A stretch of DNA of 64,000 nt, from assembly GCA_963920665.1 (NCBI GenBank), contig OY987269.1:8496501-8560500 (forward strand), written 5' to 3'. Positions 37,732 through 49,022 of the stretch are shown here, in pieces (the stretch's first letter is position 1; each line of letters opens with the position of its first letter). The position numbers and the translations under genes were made by a program. The notes under the pieces are model-generated. The model searched no databases, was not told the DNA's origin, and saw nothing but the letters and a program-made list of their open reading frames with translations. This DNA comes from Straminergon stramineum. Taxonomy: Eukaryota; Streptophyta; Bryopsida; Hypnales; Calliergonaceae.

Positions 37732-39506
37732 TCAAATCAGTGAGAACACAGCTAGACATAATGCCAAAAAACTTAGGCGAACCACAGGTCCCACAATTGC
37801 CTCTGGAATGATAAAGACTTCTTCCACTTGAGGCTTTGGGACTGCTTGAATGAGAGCATGAAATCCTCCTAGCTGTGGATGTTCTACCTCCTTAATCTTC
37901 GAGAAGTCTTGCTCATTAGCCTTCTTTTCCTCAGCATTCGTAGTCAGTTTTTCAGTCGTTGACCCTTCGGTTTCTTTGTCTGCCGGTGCCTCTACCTTGC
38001 TTAAATCCACACCGACGGCTTTGTGAGTCCCATTAACTTCGCCATTCGTGTACAGAAGTTGTTGTTTTGCTGAACGGTCCTCCAAGATGGATTTGTTGGC
38101 AGTCTCGTCGTCCACTTCAACTGATAGACCGCATATTTACAGAACACTTTACTTAAGTTTCTTCATAATAGGATTTTGAACTATAATGTAGCGTGCACTA
38201 AAACTTGATAGTTGAATCCCACCATGTTCCAAAGGGGAGTTAAGACCACTCAGCTCAGACCCTCACAAGGAAACCAGGCAACAGTCCCACAAGACACTCA
38301 CCATCGTCTTTGTTTTTGGTTTCATTGTCAAGACATTTCCGTGCCCGTTTGAGGGGAGGCACTTCAGGCTGCATCTCCTCGTCAATGGCTTCAGTTAAAG
38401 ATCGGCCCTTTAGACTAAATCTTGCAGACCTTCTTCGTGTCCCATTTGGGGTCGCAGCTTCATGAAGCAACAACACAAACACCGTACAAGAACCATTGAG
38501 ACTTGAACATGTAAAAAGTCTGTCGAAATTAAGTGCCCTAAAACCAATTGAATAGTACGAGGGAAAAGTGAGCGACTGGAGAACAAATAATTCTAGTAAA
38601 ACATCAGTAAGTAGTAATATTAAAGAGCGATTGGACTGCAGACACAAAAGAAGCAAACCGACCTGGTATGCACCATTCGAAGTCACTTGCAATTGCGTTT
38701 CCCGGATGAGCCTTGAGATACTTTTGCAACTGACTTTTGTTCTTTAATTCTTCGCCGTCAGGGGCCACAAATGACACATCCTTCTTCCTTGGAGTCTCTC
38801 CCTTCTTTCCAGATACCTGAGAACAAACCACATAGAGAAGGGAGGCCCCTAATAAATGTAGCCAACGTAGTTCAGAGCAAATACACCTTATATAAAATAT
38901 TCACGTATGCTATGGAGAAAGCATCTAATTGACACTAATTGAAATCCGAGTATGAATGGCTGTATTTGAAATCGTTCATCAAACGCCCTCTATTTCACCT
39001 TGATTCAAAAGATTACCATCCTCTAAAGCTGTATCAAACAGCATTTGCTCCGGTTATCATTTCCAACAATGCAGTAATACGTAATTTCATATCGACAGAG
39101 AGAGAGCACCAAGCCATAGACTTCGCATGATCATAAGGGAGGCCAAATCCGAACGGAAGCTGAACGAATATTCTCCAGAAAAAGTACCAATATAACACGG
39201 AAAAATCAACATTGACAAGACTAGAGCTTTCGCGACAAATTTAAACCCTACATTATCAAAAGCACAAGACGCAACATCTAGCAGAACTTTACCAGCATTG
39301 ATGAGGCATCTTGAAGCCGACTCAACTCAGCAGAAAAGTCACCTTAAAGAAGCTTAATTACAAAGCCATTCAACTAATCAACTGAGAAGAGGAATCGCAG
39401 CATTACAAACCTTGCGCTTCCAACCAACCAAAGATCCGGTGAGGTCCTCAGTTATCGTTTGCATCATGGCATCAGCCGAGGCTAAGGTCACCTCCGGATT
39501 CCACAT
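37732..39506 (-). CDS. Methyl-CpG-binding-domain protein (MBD10/11-like), 4 exons
   Basis: Exons 39411-39506, 38663-38816, 38302-38457 and 37732-38120 join in phase to 264 aa. The MBD core reads GWKRK across the first junction, then KKGETPRKKDVSFVAPDGEE, LKNKSQLQKYLKAHPGN, SDFEW. It is followed by NGTRRRSARFS, matching the TPRRSARIS motif that follows the MBD in plant MBD10/11 proteins. The rest is Lys/Glu-rich and probably disordered. These proteins are nuclear; plant class members of this type often do not require methylated CpG. The start chosen is the first in-frame ATG of exon 1. An ATG at about 40,384 (MAAALGK then a GT donor) could be an alternative first exon in the same phase, but the matching acceptor is poor. 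The C-terminus is oddly hydrophobic (VVRLSFLALCLAVFSLI). Confidence 0.85.
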
Positions 39507-40459
39507 TCCGCCTCACGTTGCCGAAGATCAACGCAACAACACTCTTCCCTCTCCCCGGACCTTCCAAAATGCGCTCAGGAAAACCTCAACAGCTGTGCGC
39601 AGAGCACAGGCTTTTCGCTGTACCAACAACAATGAACAGGGATTGGAAAAAATGATGCCATAAAATTGAATACAAAAGAGAGAAAATGGTCATTTAATTA
39701 TAATAGTTCTATCACGAGCAATTGGTTCTTCTGCTTCGATTGTTGGATTGTCCGAAGGAAGTTATTGCAACCATCTCAACAAACCATGGTTCAACACGAT
39801 CTGCAGCGACAGAATCGAATGAAGACAATGATAGTACAAAACTCCACTAACATCCGGAAGAACTGCACCGAGGAATTGAATTTTTTAGGTCTAAGCGAAT
39901 GTAAAATCTGAAACGAAACCTCCAAGAAGGAACGGACCAAAACAAAAAAATGCTAGAAGTGAAGAGAATTTTCAGGTGACGAAATTGAGATTGACATCAA
40001 CACCTCACAAACAATAAAGCCTTACGTTCCATCGTCTTTCTCCTTGTTTCAAAAACGCGCGAGCTACTCTACTTCATCAACAAGATACACTGCCAATCAA
40101 ATCTCAAGGCAGGATTCAAGGCATGACGCAATGCCGCATTTGATTATGCTTCGTTCGATCATAAGTCGCATTGGGATGACTAGACCAGGGCACATAATCG
40201 GCCAGCACGATAATCGGCAAACCGTCAGAACGAGGTCGCAATGTAACTATCCTCTGATAAAAGATTTCTCCCAACATAATCTCTCCCCTCTAAACACAAC
40301 TCGCGAAGCAAAGTTGCAGAATAGCAATAGTGGGAGAATTGAGGAGCATACCTTCCCAAGAGCGGCTGCCATAGTGGGAGAACGCTGGCTAGAGTCGCAA
40401 ATGCAACATCGCCAGAAGCACGAATTTGCCAGAGTAAATTAGATCGAATTGATGGCAAT

Positions 40460-42790
40460 CGTGCCTTGCGTTGAACCCTAATCAGGCCATCACGAAACTA
40501 AGTTAGAAAAGTAACGAGAAAAGTAACAGTTACGTTTTGTTCAGTAACTTGCCAGAATCTTGCTTGAATCTTGAATCTTGTTTTGGTAAGGTAAGCCATC
40601 CTATTGTGACCACTATTTCACAATTTCTGATTTGATTCTTTGGAAGTTTGGGGAAGGATTCAAAAAAAATTCACACTTGGAGAGACAATGTACAAGCACT
40701 AGAAGAAATTTGTGTTTACCTCAACAAAATCTACATGATGTGTTTGTTGAGGCAAATGCAAAATCTATGCTGCAAAATGCAAAAAAATGCAAATTTTGCA
40801 TTTGCCTTCACAATTACGTCATTTAGATTTTGTTGAGGCAAACCTAGATTTCTTCTGAAAGTGATAGAAAGTAGAATCAATGGTGCTAGTATGTGAGCCC
40901 AAGAATGCGAGCTTGTGAGCATTGAGCCTACATGATAAGTATCAATAATATAGATACAACACACTATAGAAGGTCTATATATCATAAACACCTATAATAT
41001 GGGTATTTGTAACATATATACCCTATAATCATAGATGATTTTTACAATATATACACCTATAACATAGGTATGTAGTATTATAGGTTCATGGGCTCACACT
41101 CCTATGTTCACATAATAGCAACCTTCGTCTTACTAGGGAGCCCAAAAACCAACACTAAGTGCATCCATACTATGGTAGCTACACCCAAGAAACTCCTCTT
41201 GATCATGTGCCTAAATGCACCACTTGATTAGTCAAAACTTTGACCATATACAATTTTTGTATACTAAATCCAAATGATGCTTTCTTTAGTGCATCGAAAT
41301 CTTGTATCATTTGCCAACAAGAAAATACAAATATTTTAATAGTCTAATGATAGAAATCATTCACAATAGAAAAAGTGACATTTTTAGATGTGCTTACATT
41401 AGTTATCTTACCAGTATGAGAGCATCTACTATGGAGTTGTTACTTGGCCCCATATTGTACTATTGAATTTGGGCTTGAAGTTTTTTGAATGGCCCCAATG
41501 CATCTATTATAGTTCTCCAACCAACATTTATGCAAAATATGCCAAATCTAGAAGAAGGCTTTGCACTCCATGAGTCATTGATGACATTCATTCTTCACGC
41601 AATAAAAGTTCAAAAGGTTCCATTTGAAGTTTCTTCACCACTTTGAATTATTGAGATTACACAAACAAAGGGAAAGAGATTGAAGTGCGAAGTTAAACAC
41701 ACTTTGAATGTTGTTATAGGTGTTGATGTAGATTGAGACGTTGCCTCAAAGAAAAAAATTGTGGTACTACAAGCTATGATGCATGGATCTAGGATTTACC
41801 AATGGCAAGCTACCTCCAATTGTAGATGCCCTAATGAAATAGATACAATATCATTATAATATGGCCACATTCTTTGATGATTATTTGTGGCTACTAAATC
41901 ACTCTTAAGTTGTCACTTTCCCAAACCCCGAAAATGCCACTATCACATTTCTTGAATACACATTACTTCAAGAATACTAAAAAGATATTCTTAAGTTTCT
42001 TGCATTGCCATGATAAAATCCATTCCTAGAGTGGCAATAATATTCTCATGGCTACAACAAGGGGCATACCTTCATCTATAGATGAGCATAACTTATTACA
42101 ACTCAATTAACCTTGACATGTTGAGGATGACCAAAAGTATCCAATGAATAACTTTAAGAAGGAATTATAAAAATAAAGAATGCATCAATTAATTCAGAAA
42201 TCTAAATATTTTCGGTTGATTATCATGGTGATAAGCCTCATCTTTCTAGAATTAATCCTAAGTGATCAAACTTGATTGATGCATTTTTTGGGGAAGTCAT
42301 AAATTTTTTGACACCACACTTGACATTTAAACATCTCTAAAAAACACTCTAATTAAAATTTTTGAAACACTGAGACAATTGTCTTATGAAAATATGAAAT
42401 ATATAAAAAAATCTAGAAGTGTGTTCAATATTTCATAGTGAAACAAAATGTTTACATCATTCTTATACATGTATTTGCTAATTATCTGATGTCAAATGGA
42501 CATATTTTTTTTTAAGACCCCACAAAAAAAATCAATATAAAAATGGGAACCCTGCTGAATTGCTTACTCTATGAGATTTAGGTGTAAGGTAAAACAGCCC
42601 ATTACGGACCTTTTACCCATTGCGGACTCTCAAGAATGAGCCCATTACAGTTTTCTTTTAGTTTTTGAGATTTGGGCCACATTCAATGTCTTATCTAACT
42701 GGAATGGATTACGGACCAAATGGTGGGTTTGCCCTCTTGTCATTTCTGAAATTTTCTACTTTTTTTTTCCAGAGAAAGTCAAGTGATAGA
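40460..42790. other. Gene-free spacer
   Basis: AT-rich. Short imperfect repeats of CTATAATATGGGTAT-like words occur at 40,985-41,090. No coding region is supported. Confidence 0.4.
40697..40863. mobile_element. Foldback MITE-like element, about 167 bp
   Basis: The arm beginning CACTAGAAGAAATTTG and continuing CCTCAACAAAATCTA is mirrored at the right end (TAGATTTTGTTGAGG, then ATTTCTTCTGAAAGTG). The ends CACT and AGTG suggest a CACTA-like origin, but no target duplication is visible. Confidence 0.55.
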
Positions 42791-44480
42791 AATGACGAGA
42801 GCATTTGAAACTATATTTTTTCGACAAAGTGTGAATTTGTTATGAATTTTTTATTTACTCTAACTTGATTGCACTGCAAAAAATTTCGATGAAATTGACC
42901 ACGGAAACGATTGTTTGCCTTCACGGTCATAGGCTCCGGTATGACCAACCCGGATCGGAAGATAACTGTGGACAGACCCTGGATGCTGGGTGGAGTCGCT
43001 TGAATCAAGTCATAACAGTTGAAGTTGATGGACTGAATTCTCTTATCAGACTACGGGTATGCCAAGGACACAGTTTTGGTCTTCTACTGAGTCTCTGGTG
43101 GATTGATTTTGATTCGAAAAAACATTCTGAAATTGAAAATTTTCGCCTTCATGGCGAGTCCTGGAAGTGGGATTCAGCGCATGGCTTGAGCTGAGGTTGC
43201 GGGGGAAGATTGACAGCATTCGTAACCGGGCTGAGAATTTGGGGAAGCGCTGGTTGAGAAGCTGGTAAGTAGCACCAAACATTTGCTGAGAATCAATTAT
43301 GTTGCGGCGAAGTAATTATGCTTTCTTATAGACTTACTTTAATTTGAGGGTTATGAAGGAGGCAATTGGTGGGCAATTTTTTGGCATTCACAGACATTGG
43401 GTGTGGAGATGCATTCTGCTATCTGTATATCCTTCGTCTGGGTCAGTTTTGAAGATAATTCTGCAAACTTTGACGCATGTCTGAAGTTTGTTAAATTCGT
43501 AGACCACATATTCGAAAGACAAAGGAAATTTTATTTGAGGATTTTTAGTTCTTTGTGAAATCTGAAACGCCAGGATTAGAAATTTTTTCAATAATTAGAA
43601 GATTAAAGAATGACATTTCATACAGTCTGAATTCCAAAATCAAACCATCTCGACACACAATTGTTGCAACTGACCTGCGGATGCGGTAATCCAATCTCTA
43701 TGAATTTCAGTCTGGAACTGTTTGTAATACTCTTACTGATTTGTCGAGCTATCCTCACAAGTTTCAGTTGTGCAGAGAAAGAGTTCCTCTTTCTGAAAAA
43801 TGGAGACCATGAGCCGCTCCGTATTGTCCCCAGCTCCAGTGAGATTTGGCAGAAACGCCTTGCCTCGCTGCAGTAGGACATGGAGTGCACCCCCATTACT
43901 GGTAACCACTTGCATTCTCATACTCTCCTGCGTGCTTGTGTAAACCCTAGGAAGGAATTCGAAAATCCAGAGCGATAGTGGGGAGTAAGTCAGACTGTCG
44001 ACATTTGGGGACAGAAGTATTCTACAGTGCATTGAAGGGAAGTCCTGACCGAAGTGGAGAGAACTCTAGAATATCTTATAAAAAACAAGTGTCAATGAGG
44101 TCAAATCCCTCGGGAACTCTTTATCATAAATTTCCGATTAAACCATGAGCAAGCTTTATCACAAACCTGCATATGCAGTTGTTGCAGCCTTATCAAAAAC
44201 CCTAATTGTTCGACTGAGCTGGCTTTGTGCTTTACGAAAAGCTTGAAAGAACATCCGTAAGCCAGGATTGTGGGTCTTCAAAGCTCGCTTGAAAGCCCTG
44301 GAGGAGGGGCCCTATAATATGCAAGAATTTCTCCTCGGGGTCCTCTATAGTACGAAGTAGACTACATTTGTAACATTGCATGCATTTAGGTCTCTTTAGG
44401 TCAAGTACATGATAGGGTTTGCTGACGAATTGAAAGTCGTGGTTTGGTTGTGTGTGGTATAGGGAAAAAGAGGCAAACAC
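42790..44480. other. Gene-like composition without a resolved gene, upstream of the LTO1-like exons
   Basis: Composition rises to genic levels and short frames occur (42,865-43,194 and 43,661-43,876 on plus), but none matches a VKOR domain or another known family. This is where the missing catalytic half of an LTO1 gene would be expected. The stretch may be leader, a decayed 5' half or unrelated. Confidence 0.35.
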
Positions 44481-44621
44481 CAAAGTGCAGTAATTCCTCT
44501 CTTGCTCCAAGTTCGTGCCAAAGCTCCGTCATCGGAAAAGCAGACTTCTTTGAGTTTTCCAGTCCACGAGACTGAAGTTGTGAGGAGTCTTTACGAAGAG
44601 ATTCGCGACAAGGTGGTGAGC

Positions 44622-46551
44622 ATGCGTTTGGTTGCTGCCGGGGTCTCCATCGCCGCAGCTTTCTTAGTGGCATTCTCTGATGTCGACCCTGCTTCTGCCA
44701 GGTATAGCAATCCCCAATCCCTTGGTCATCAAGCCACTTGCCTAATCATGACATTTGTGAAAGGAGCTCTTAAGGTTTTGGGCCATATCTGGTAATTCAA
44801 GGAAGAATTAGGGTTTACGACATGCCTCGTATGTTCGCAATCTTCTTTCTTTGAAATACATCTGATTACGTCTTGAGTTCAAGAATTTGGGAGTAAGCAG
44901 TCCCTGACATCACTGTACTAGCTCCCTGATAGTGTTGACACTTGTGAGCAAACAAGAGTTGCACTCCATGTTTGGCCATATTGATTCAATACAAATCAGA
45001 GGTCCTTTTTTTCTTCCTGTTTTACGATGAGCAGTGAGGTACGTGAAGTCATAGAGCAACTTAAGAATATTATGAATCCTTCTGTTGTGAGTCATCTTTG
45101 GTCTTTCCTAAGGCACCAGAGTAAACAACCGAGGTAATTGAGAGCTTGCCAGCGTTTGATCATTGCCTCTCAGATCAGGCGATGTTGATTTGCCGCCCAT
45201 AGAGCCGGCAGTTGCAACTGTTTCGAGCTCGAAAGAGATCAACTTGGCGAAGCAGCTGAAGGCCATTGGGGCCAAGATGTACGGCGCATTCTGGTGCTCA
45301 CACTGTTTTGAGCAGAAACAGGTACCTCGACAATCTCAGTTCCAGTTGCAATGCGGAGAGGATACTATTTGCGTCACTTTCAAGCCTTTTAACCCATATG
45401 TAGGAGTGTGATAATTATTCGGGGATCACTATAGAGCTGTGCCGGGATATCTTTAGAATTAATGCATAGTGATAAATTCTTCCTTCGGTACTTCCTCTGA
45501 TCTTCTATTCTCCTAATACTGAAGTCCTCGCTTGTGATGATCAGATGTTCGGTAAAGAAGCAATGAAGTACATTGAGTATGTGGAGTGTTACCCGGAGGG
45601 GTATAGACGAGGTGTGAAGCTTGCAGCGGCATGCTCTGCTGCCAACATCCGAGGATTCCCCACCTGGGTCATCAATGGCCAGGCACTGCCACATTCCATT
45701 GCATCTCTCTCATCTTCTATTCTCTCTTGAAGCCACCAAACTTGTTGCATCACCCTAGTTGTCTATAATGTCTGATGCTTATGTAATGTCTGACACTTAG
45801 TAATAACGAAAAATTGGAGTCGGAGCTGCCCAAACCTCTATAATTTTACTCTTTTAGCTAGCTTTTGAAGTAGTTTATTTTCATTGTCCAATGTCTAAAT
45901 TTGAGTTGTCTTGTACCAATCCAAAGTACTTTAGGATACACTTCCAATGTTAAAAATTTGAAGTTCTAATTATGAATTGGTGAAAAGTTGGAAGTTTAAT
46001 TGGAGGGGCAAACTTTGAAGTGCATTGAGGATGACCTAAATGCTTCAACATCCATACTCTAGATGATGAACAACAAGCTTCTGACCAATGTATTTGTCCA
46101 AATATTTTTGCATTCATCCAAAGCAATACTTGAAAAGATAACCTTTCTTTGTGACTAATTTGATGAAAGTAAGATATTCATACACAGAAAATTCAAAAAC
46201 GGATTCAGGTGTTACATGGTTAATATTGTCAAAAGAATGGAAACTCAGGCTCTCCACCTATTGCATACTATTCCATCCTCCATATCCACAATATCTGTTT
46301 ATTACAAAGTGCAATTTTAAAGTTTTCATAGTGATTCTTAGATCTTCTTAAATCAAACACAAGGTTTCAAACCACTTTGTCTGAGAAAATTAATTGTTTC
46401 AGTGCCAGAGATCATCGGCCTATACTGTATCTGAGGATTGATTTCTCCAAGGCATGATCTCTTATTCTTGTTTGCCGCTCTGCAGCAATACTCGGGAGAA
46501 CAAGCGTTCGACAAATTGGCGGCGCTCTCGGGATTCTCTGTGCAGAAGTGA
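44622..46551 (+). CDS. LTO1-like thioredoxin-domain protein lacking the VKOR half
   Basis: Intact LTO1 is a thylakoid protein with an N-terminal VKOR membrane domain and a lumenal thioredoxin domain that oxidises lumen protein thiols. Exons 44622-44701, 45174-45321, 45545-45682 and 46486-46551 give 143 aa in phase. A hydrophobic segment (LVAAGVSIAAAFLVAF) corresponds to the last LTO1 membrane helix. It is followed by SARSGDVDLPP, then AKMYGAFWCSHCFEQK with the CxxC active site, VECYPEGY, GFPTWVING with the cis-Pro, and SGEQAFDKLAALSGFS. No VKOR catalytic Cys or other helices were found in the 1.8 kb upstream. The frame is open further 5' to about 44,480, so a longer first exon is possible. 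The last intron needs a GC donor at 45,683. This is either a pseudogene or a stand-alone membrane-anchored thioredoxin. Confidence 0.65.
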
Positions 46552-47385
46552 TGAAATGAAAGCTTATGTTGAGTGTACATCGTGTCAGACGAATACTAAA
46601 TTGGTGAACAATATTGATACCTCGTAAATTTTTCTCTAATTAAACAGATTTTTCAGTCGGTTTTGTTTGTCACAAGATTTCCTCAATTGCAATTGGTAGA
46701 GGCTTGAATTCCTCAAAGTAATGAGGAATGTGGTCTGAAAAGTAGCTACTTGTTATGGCTCTTTATTAGGATTTCTGGGTTCAATGTATCATACTCAATG
46801 CCCATCTTGCATTCTCCACTTATCAGGCTCCACAGCTCTTTTCTGTCGTGTGTAAGTGATTAGTTCGGGGAAAATGGTTTTACAGCACACCGTTATTTGA
46901 GGATTTTTGTACTTGTTGAACTTTTAAAATCATGACTTGAAGAAACCTATAATTTGTCATATATGTGCATCTTTGAATTGTCTTCAAAAAGGTTCAAAAT
47001 CACAATCCTCTAGAAGCTTTATTACTTTGTAACTATGTTTTGTCATGTGTAAAATTAAAGATATTATTATGCAATGATGATGGTGTAAGGTCATATTGGT
47101 AACATTGCAAAAGGCCCATGTATGATAGAATGGAGGGTTAATGGTTTTAGTAACTAAGGAGCTACTAAAATGGTTGTGTCAAATAGTAGTAGAGTAGTAA
47201 ACTTGTAGTGGAGAAGTGATCTAACTTGTGGAATACAACTAGACATTGCTTCCAATAGTAGAGTAGTAAACTTTTTTAAATCCCCATAGTAGTGGGAGAA
47301 GAGTAGTAAAATTGAGTAGAGAAGTGACCTTGTGCAACACAACTAGACTCTACTTCCAAAAGTAGAGTAGTAAAATTATAATAAG
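46552..47385. other. Spacer with GTAGAGAAGTGAC-type repeats
   Basis: After the LTO1-like 3' end the DNA turns AT-rich. At 47,187-47,375 three loose copies of AGTAGAGTAGTAAA words alternate with AACTAGAC/TGTGGAACAC words. No gene is supported. Confidence 0.4.
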
Positions 47386-47656
47386 GTAACTACACCTAAA
47401 ATTGCTAATTACAAATTTTGCCTACAATGTTCTCCAACTATTCATGAGAAGCTATGATCACTTGTAGATACACCTATTTTCAATACTTTGAAAATTTACA
47501 GTTTATTCATACGGTGTCCAAAAAATGCATTTTAAGATAATCTAGAATCCCCTTATGACTACCAACAAGACCCCATAATAAAATTTTCAATATAACAATG
47601 GGAACATTGCTCAATAATGTTGAATTGCTAATTTTTGCCATTTTAGGTGTAGTTAC
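47386..47656. mobile_element. MITE with GTAACTACACCTAAAAT termini, 271 bp
   Basis: The left end GTAACTACACCTAAAATTGC is inverted at the right end (CCATTTTAGGTGTAGTTAC). It interrupts the GTAGAGAAGTGACCTT repeats, which resume at 47,661. No coding capacity; the family is unassigned. Confidence 0.6.
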
Positions 47657-47728
47657 TATAGAAAAGTGACCTTCAATTGTGGAACACAATTGGACACTGT
47701 TGGACAAGTTTTGTTGGACTTGATGTAT

Positions 47729-48111
47729 GGGAGGCAACCCATTCCTAATCACCACCCCTTTTGAACATACAGACTATTCACTTTCCACGCAAGAGGAGAT
47801 GGCAGTGATTAATTACAACATAGTTCTTTGTGCAATTGTGGCACATTGTGATTGTTTTACAACACTCCCAATCCTTGATGGATTTTACAACCAGCCCTTG
47901 TGGAAAATAGGAAGGTCTATATGACCAAAGTGGGAGGAATGAAATCTTTCACTCAAAAATTCATAGTAATTATATTTTGAGAAATAAAAATCTGGAAAAT
48001 TATGAAAACCTTCTTACCTCTATTTCTGCACACTGGAAAATTTTCCCACACAAGAAACTTGCCCTCCAGATATGTGTAACCCCTTAAGTGATTGGAAATG
48101 GGTTGCCTCCC
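47729..48111. mobile_element. MITE with GGGAGGCAACCCATTTCC termini, 383 bp
   Basis: Terminal inverted repeats GGGAGGCAACCCATTCC and GGAAATGGGTTGCCTCCC bound an AT-rich interior that includes GGAAAATTATGAAAACC. The words CCCATTTCCAATCACTTAA and GAAATTATGAAA link it to the inverted-repeat complex at 51.4-53.8 kb. Confidence 0.6.
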
Positions 48112-48301
48112 TTAAGCTTAATAATTTGGTTTAGAACTCAATCTCTGTGGGCTCCAAAACATGTCGTAGACAGTGAACTGAAAACACATGTTCCTAATGT
48201 TGCTGGTACCCAATAATCCATCAGAGTTTAGATGAGCTCTCAGTAAGTTAACCAGTTTAGGTCTTCAATAAGATAAGCATGAATGTTGTGATTACCAGTA
48301 C

Positions 48302-48394
48302 CTGACTCACGCATTTCTTTCACTGCGTTGCACAGGAATACCATGCCAGGATTTTGAAGTCCTTGAATGCGTGCTTCAATCAGTGAAGAGTCAC
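48302..48394 (-). pseudogene. Isolated exon-like fragment
   Basis: A 93-nt stretch on minus lies between TTTTTCAG and a GTACTG donor and reads as SSLIEARIQGLQNPGMVFLCNAV. The GLQNPG...NAV pattern faintly recalls the catalytic Cys box of ubiquitin-specific proteases, with the Cys displaced. No neighbouring exon was found, so it is probably a captured or decayed gene piece. Confidence 0.25.
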
Positions 48395-48467
48395 CTGAAA
48401 AATGATGAGAAACATCACTCACCTCAAAGCACACCTCAATGGTTATTGTCGTACATCTTGTATCACC

Positions 48468-49022
48468 CATCACGCTTCTTTGAAATGAACATGACGTGCA
48501 TTGTGGCATCGAACTTAGGGCCACTTTTATATTAGGGCTCAATTGTTGGCTTGATTTCAAAATCATCAAAATCAACCAATAAGAAGGCTTTGATCCTTGA
48601 ATTGGGCCACCAAATAGGTCTACAAGCTTCATATTGAATGCTATTAGCCCAATTTTCTTTTATATCACATGGTTGCTTGTGTGGTGGTATTGGGGCACCA
48701 AAACTTTTGGCGCTAGAAAAGCACCATAAAAACACACCTCATATGTTGTTTGTCACATACCATGTATCACACTTCATACATCACATTTCTTTGAAATGAA
48801 CATGACATGTATTGTGGCATCAAACTTAGGGCCACTTTATATTAGGGCCCAATTGTTGATCCGAATTCAAAACCACCCAAATCAACCAATAGTGCAATAC
48901 GTAGATTCTTAAAATGGGCCATCAAATAGGTCCAAAGGCTTTATATTGAAAGTCAACCCAATTTTCTTTTATATGACATGGACACTTATGTTGTGATATT
49001 GGGAGCGCCAAAAAATTTGGCC
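48468..49022. repeat. Tandem duplication, period about 311 bp
   Basis: Two diverged copies start at about 48,468 and 48,779. They share TTCTTTGAAATGAACATGAC, GCATTGTGGCATC-like, TTAGGGCCACTTT and CCCAATTTTCTTTTATAT words in the same order. The open minus-strand frame over the first copy is not conserved in the second, so it is not taken as coding. Confidence 0.65.

Noticed and set aside
42865..43876. Missing VKOR exons of the LTO1-like gene
   Set aside because: The open frames here lack the multi-helix pattern and the paired Cys of VKOR domains.
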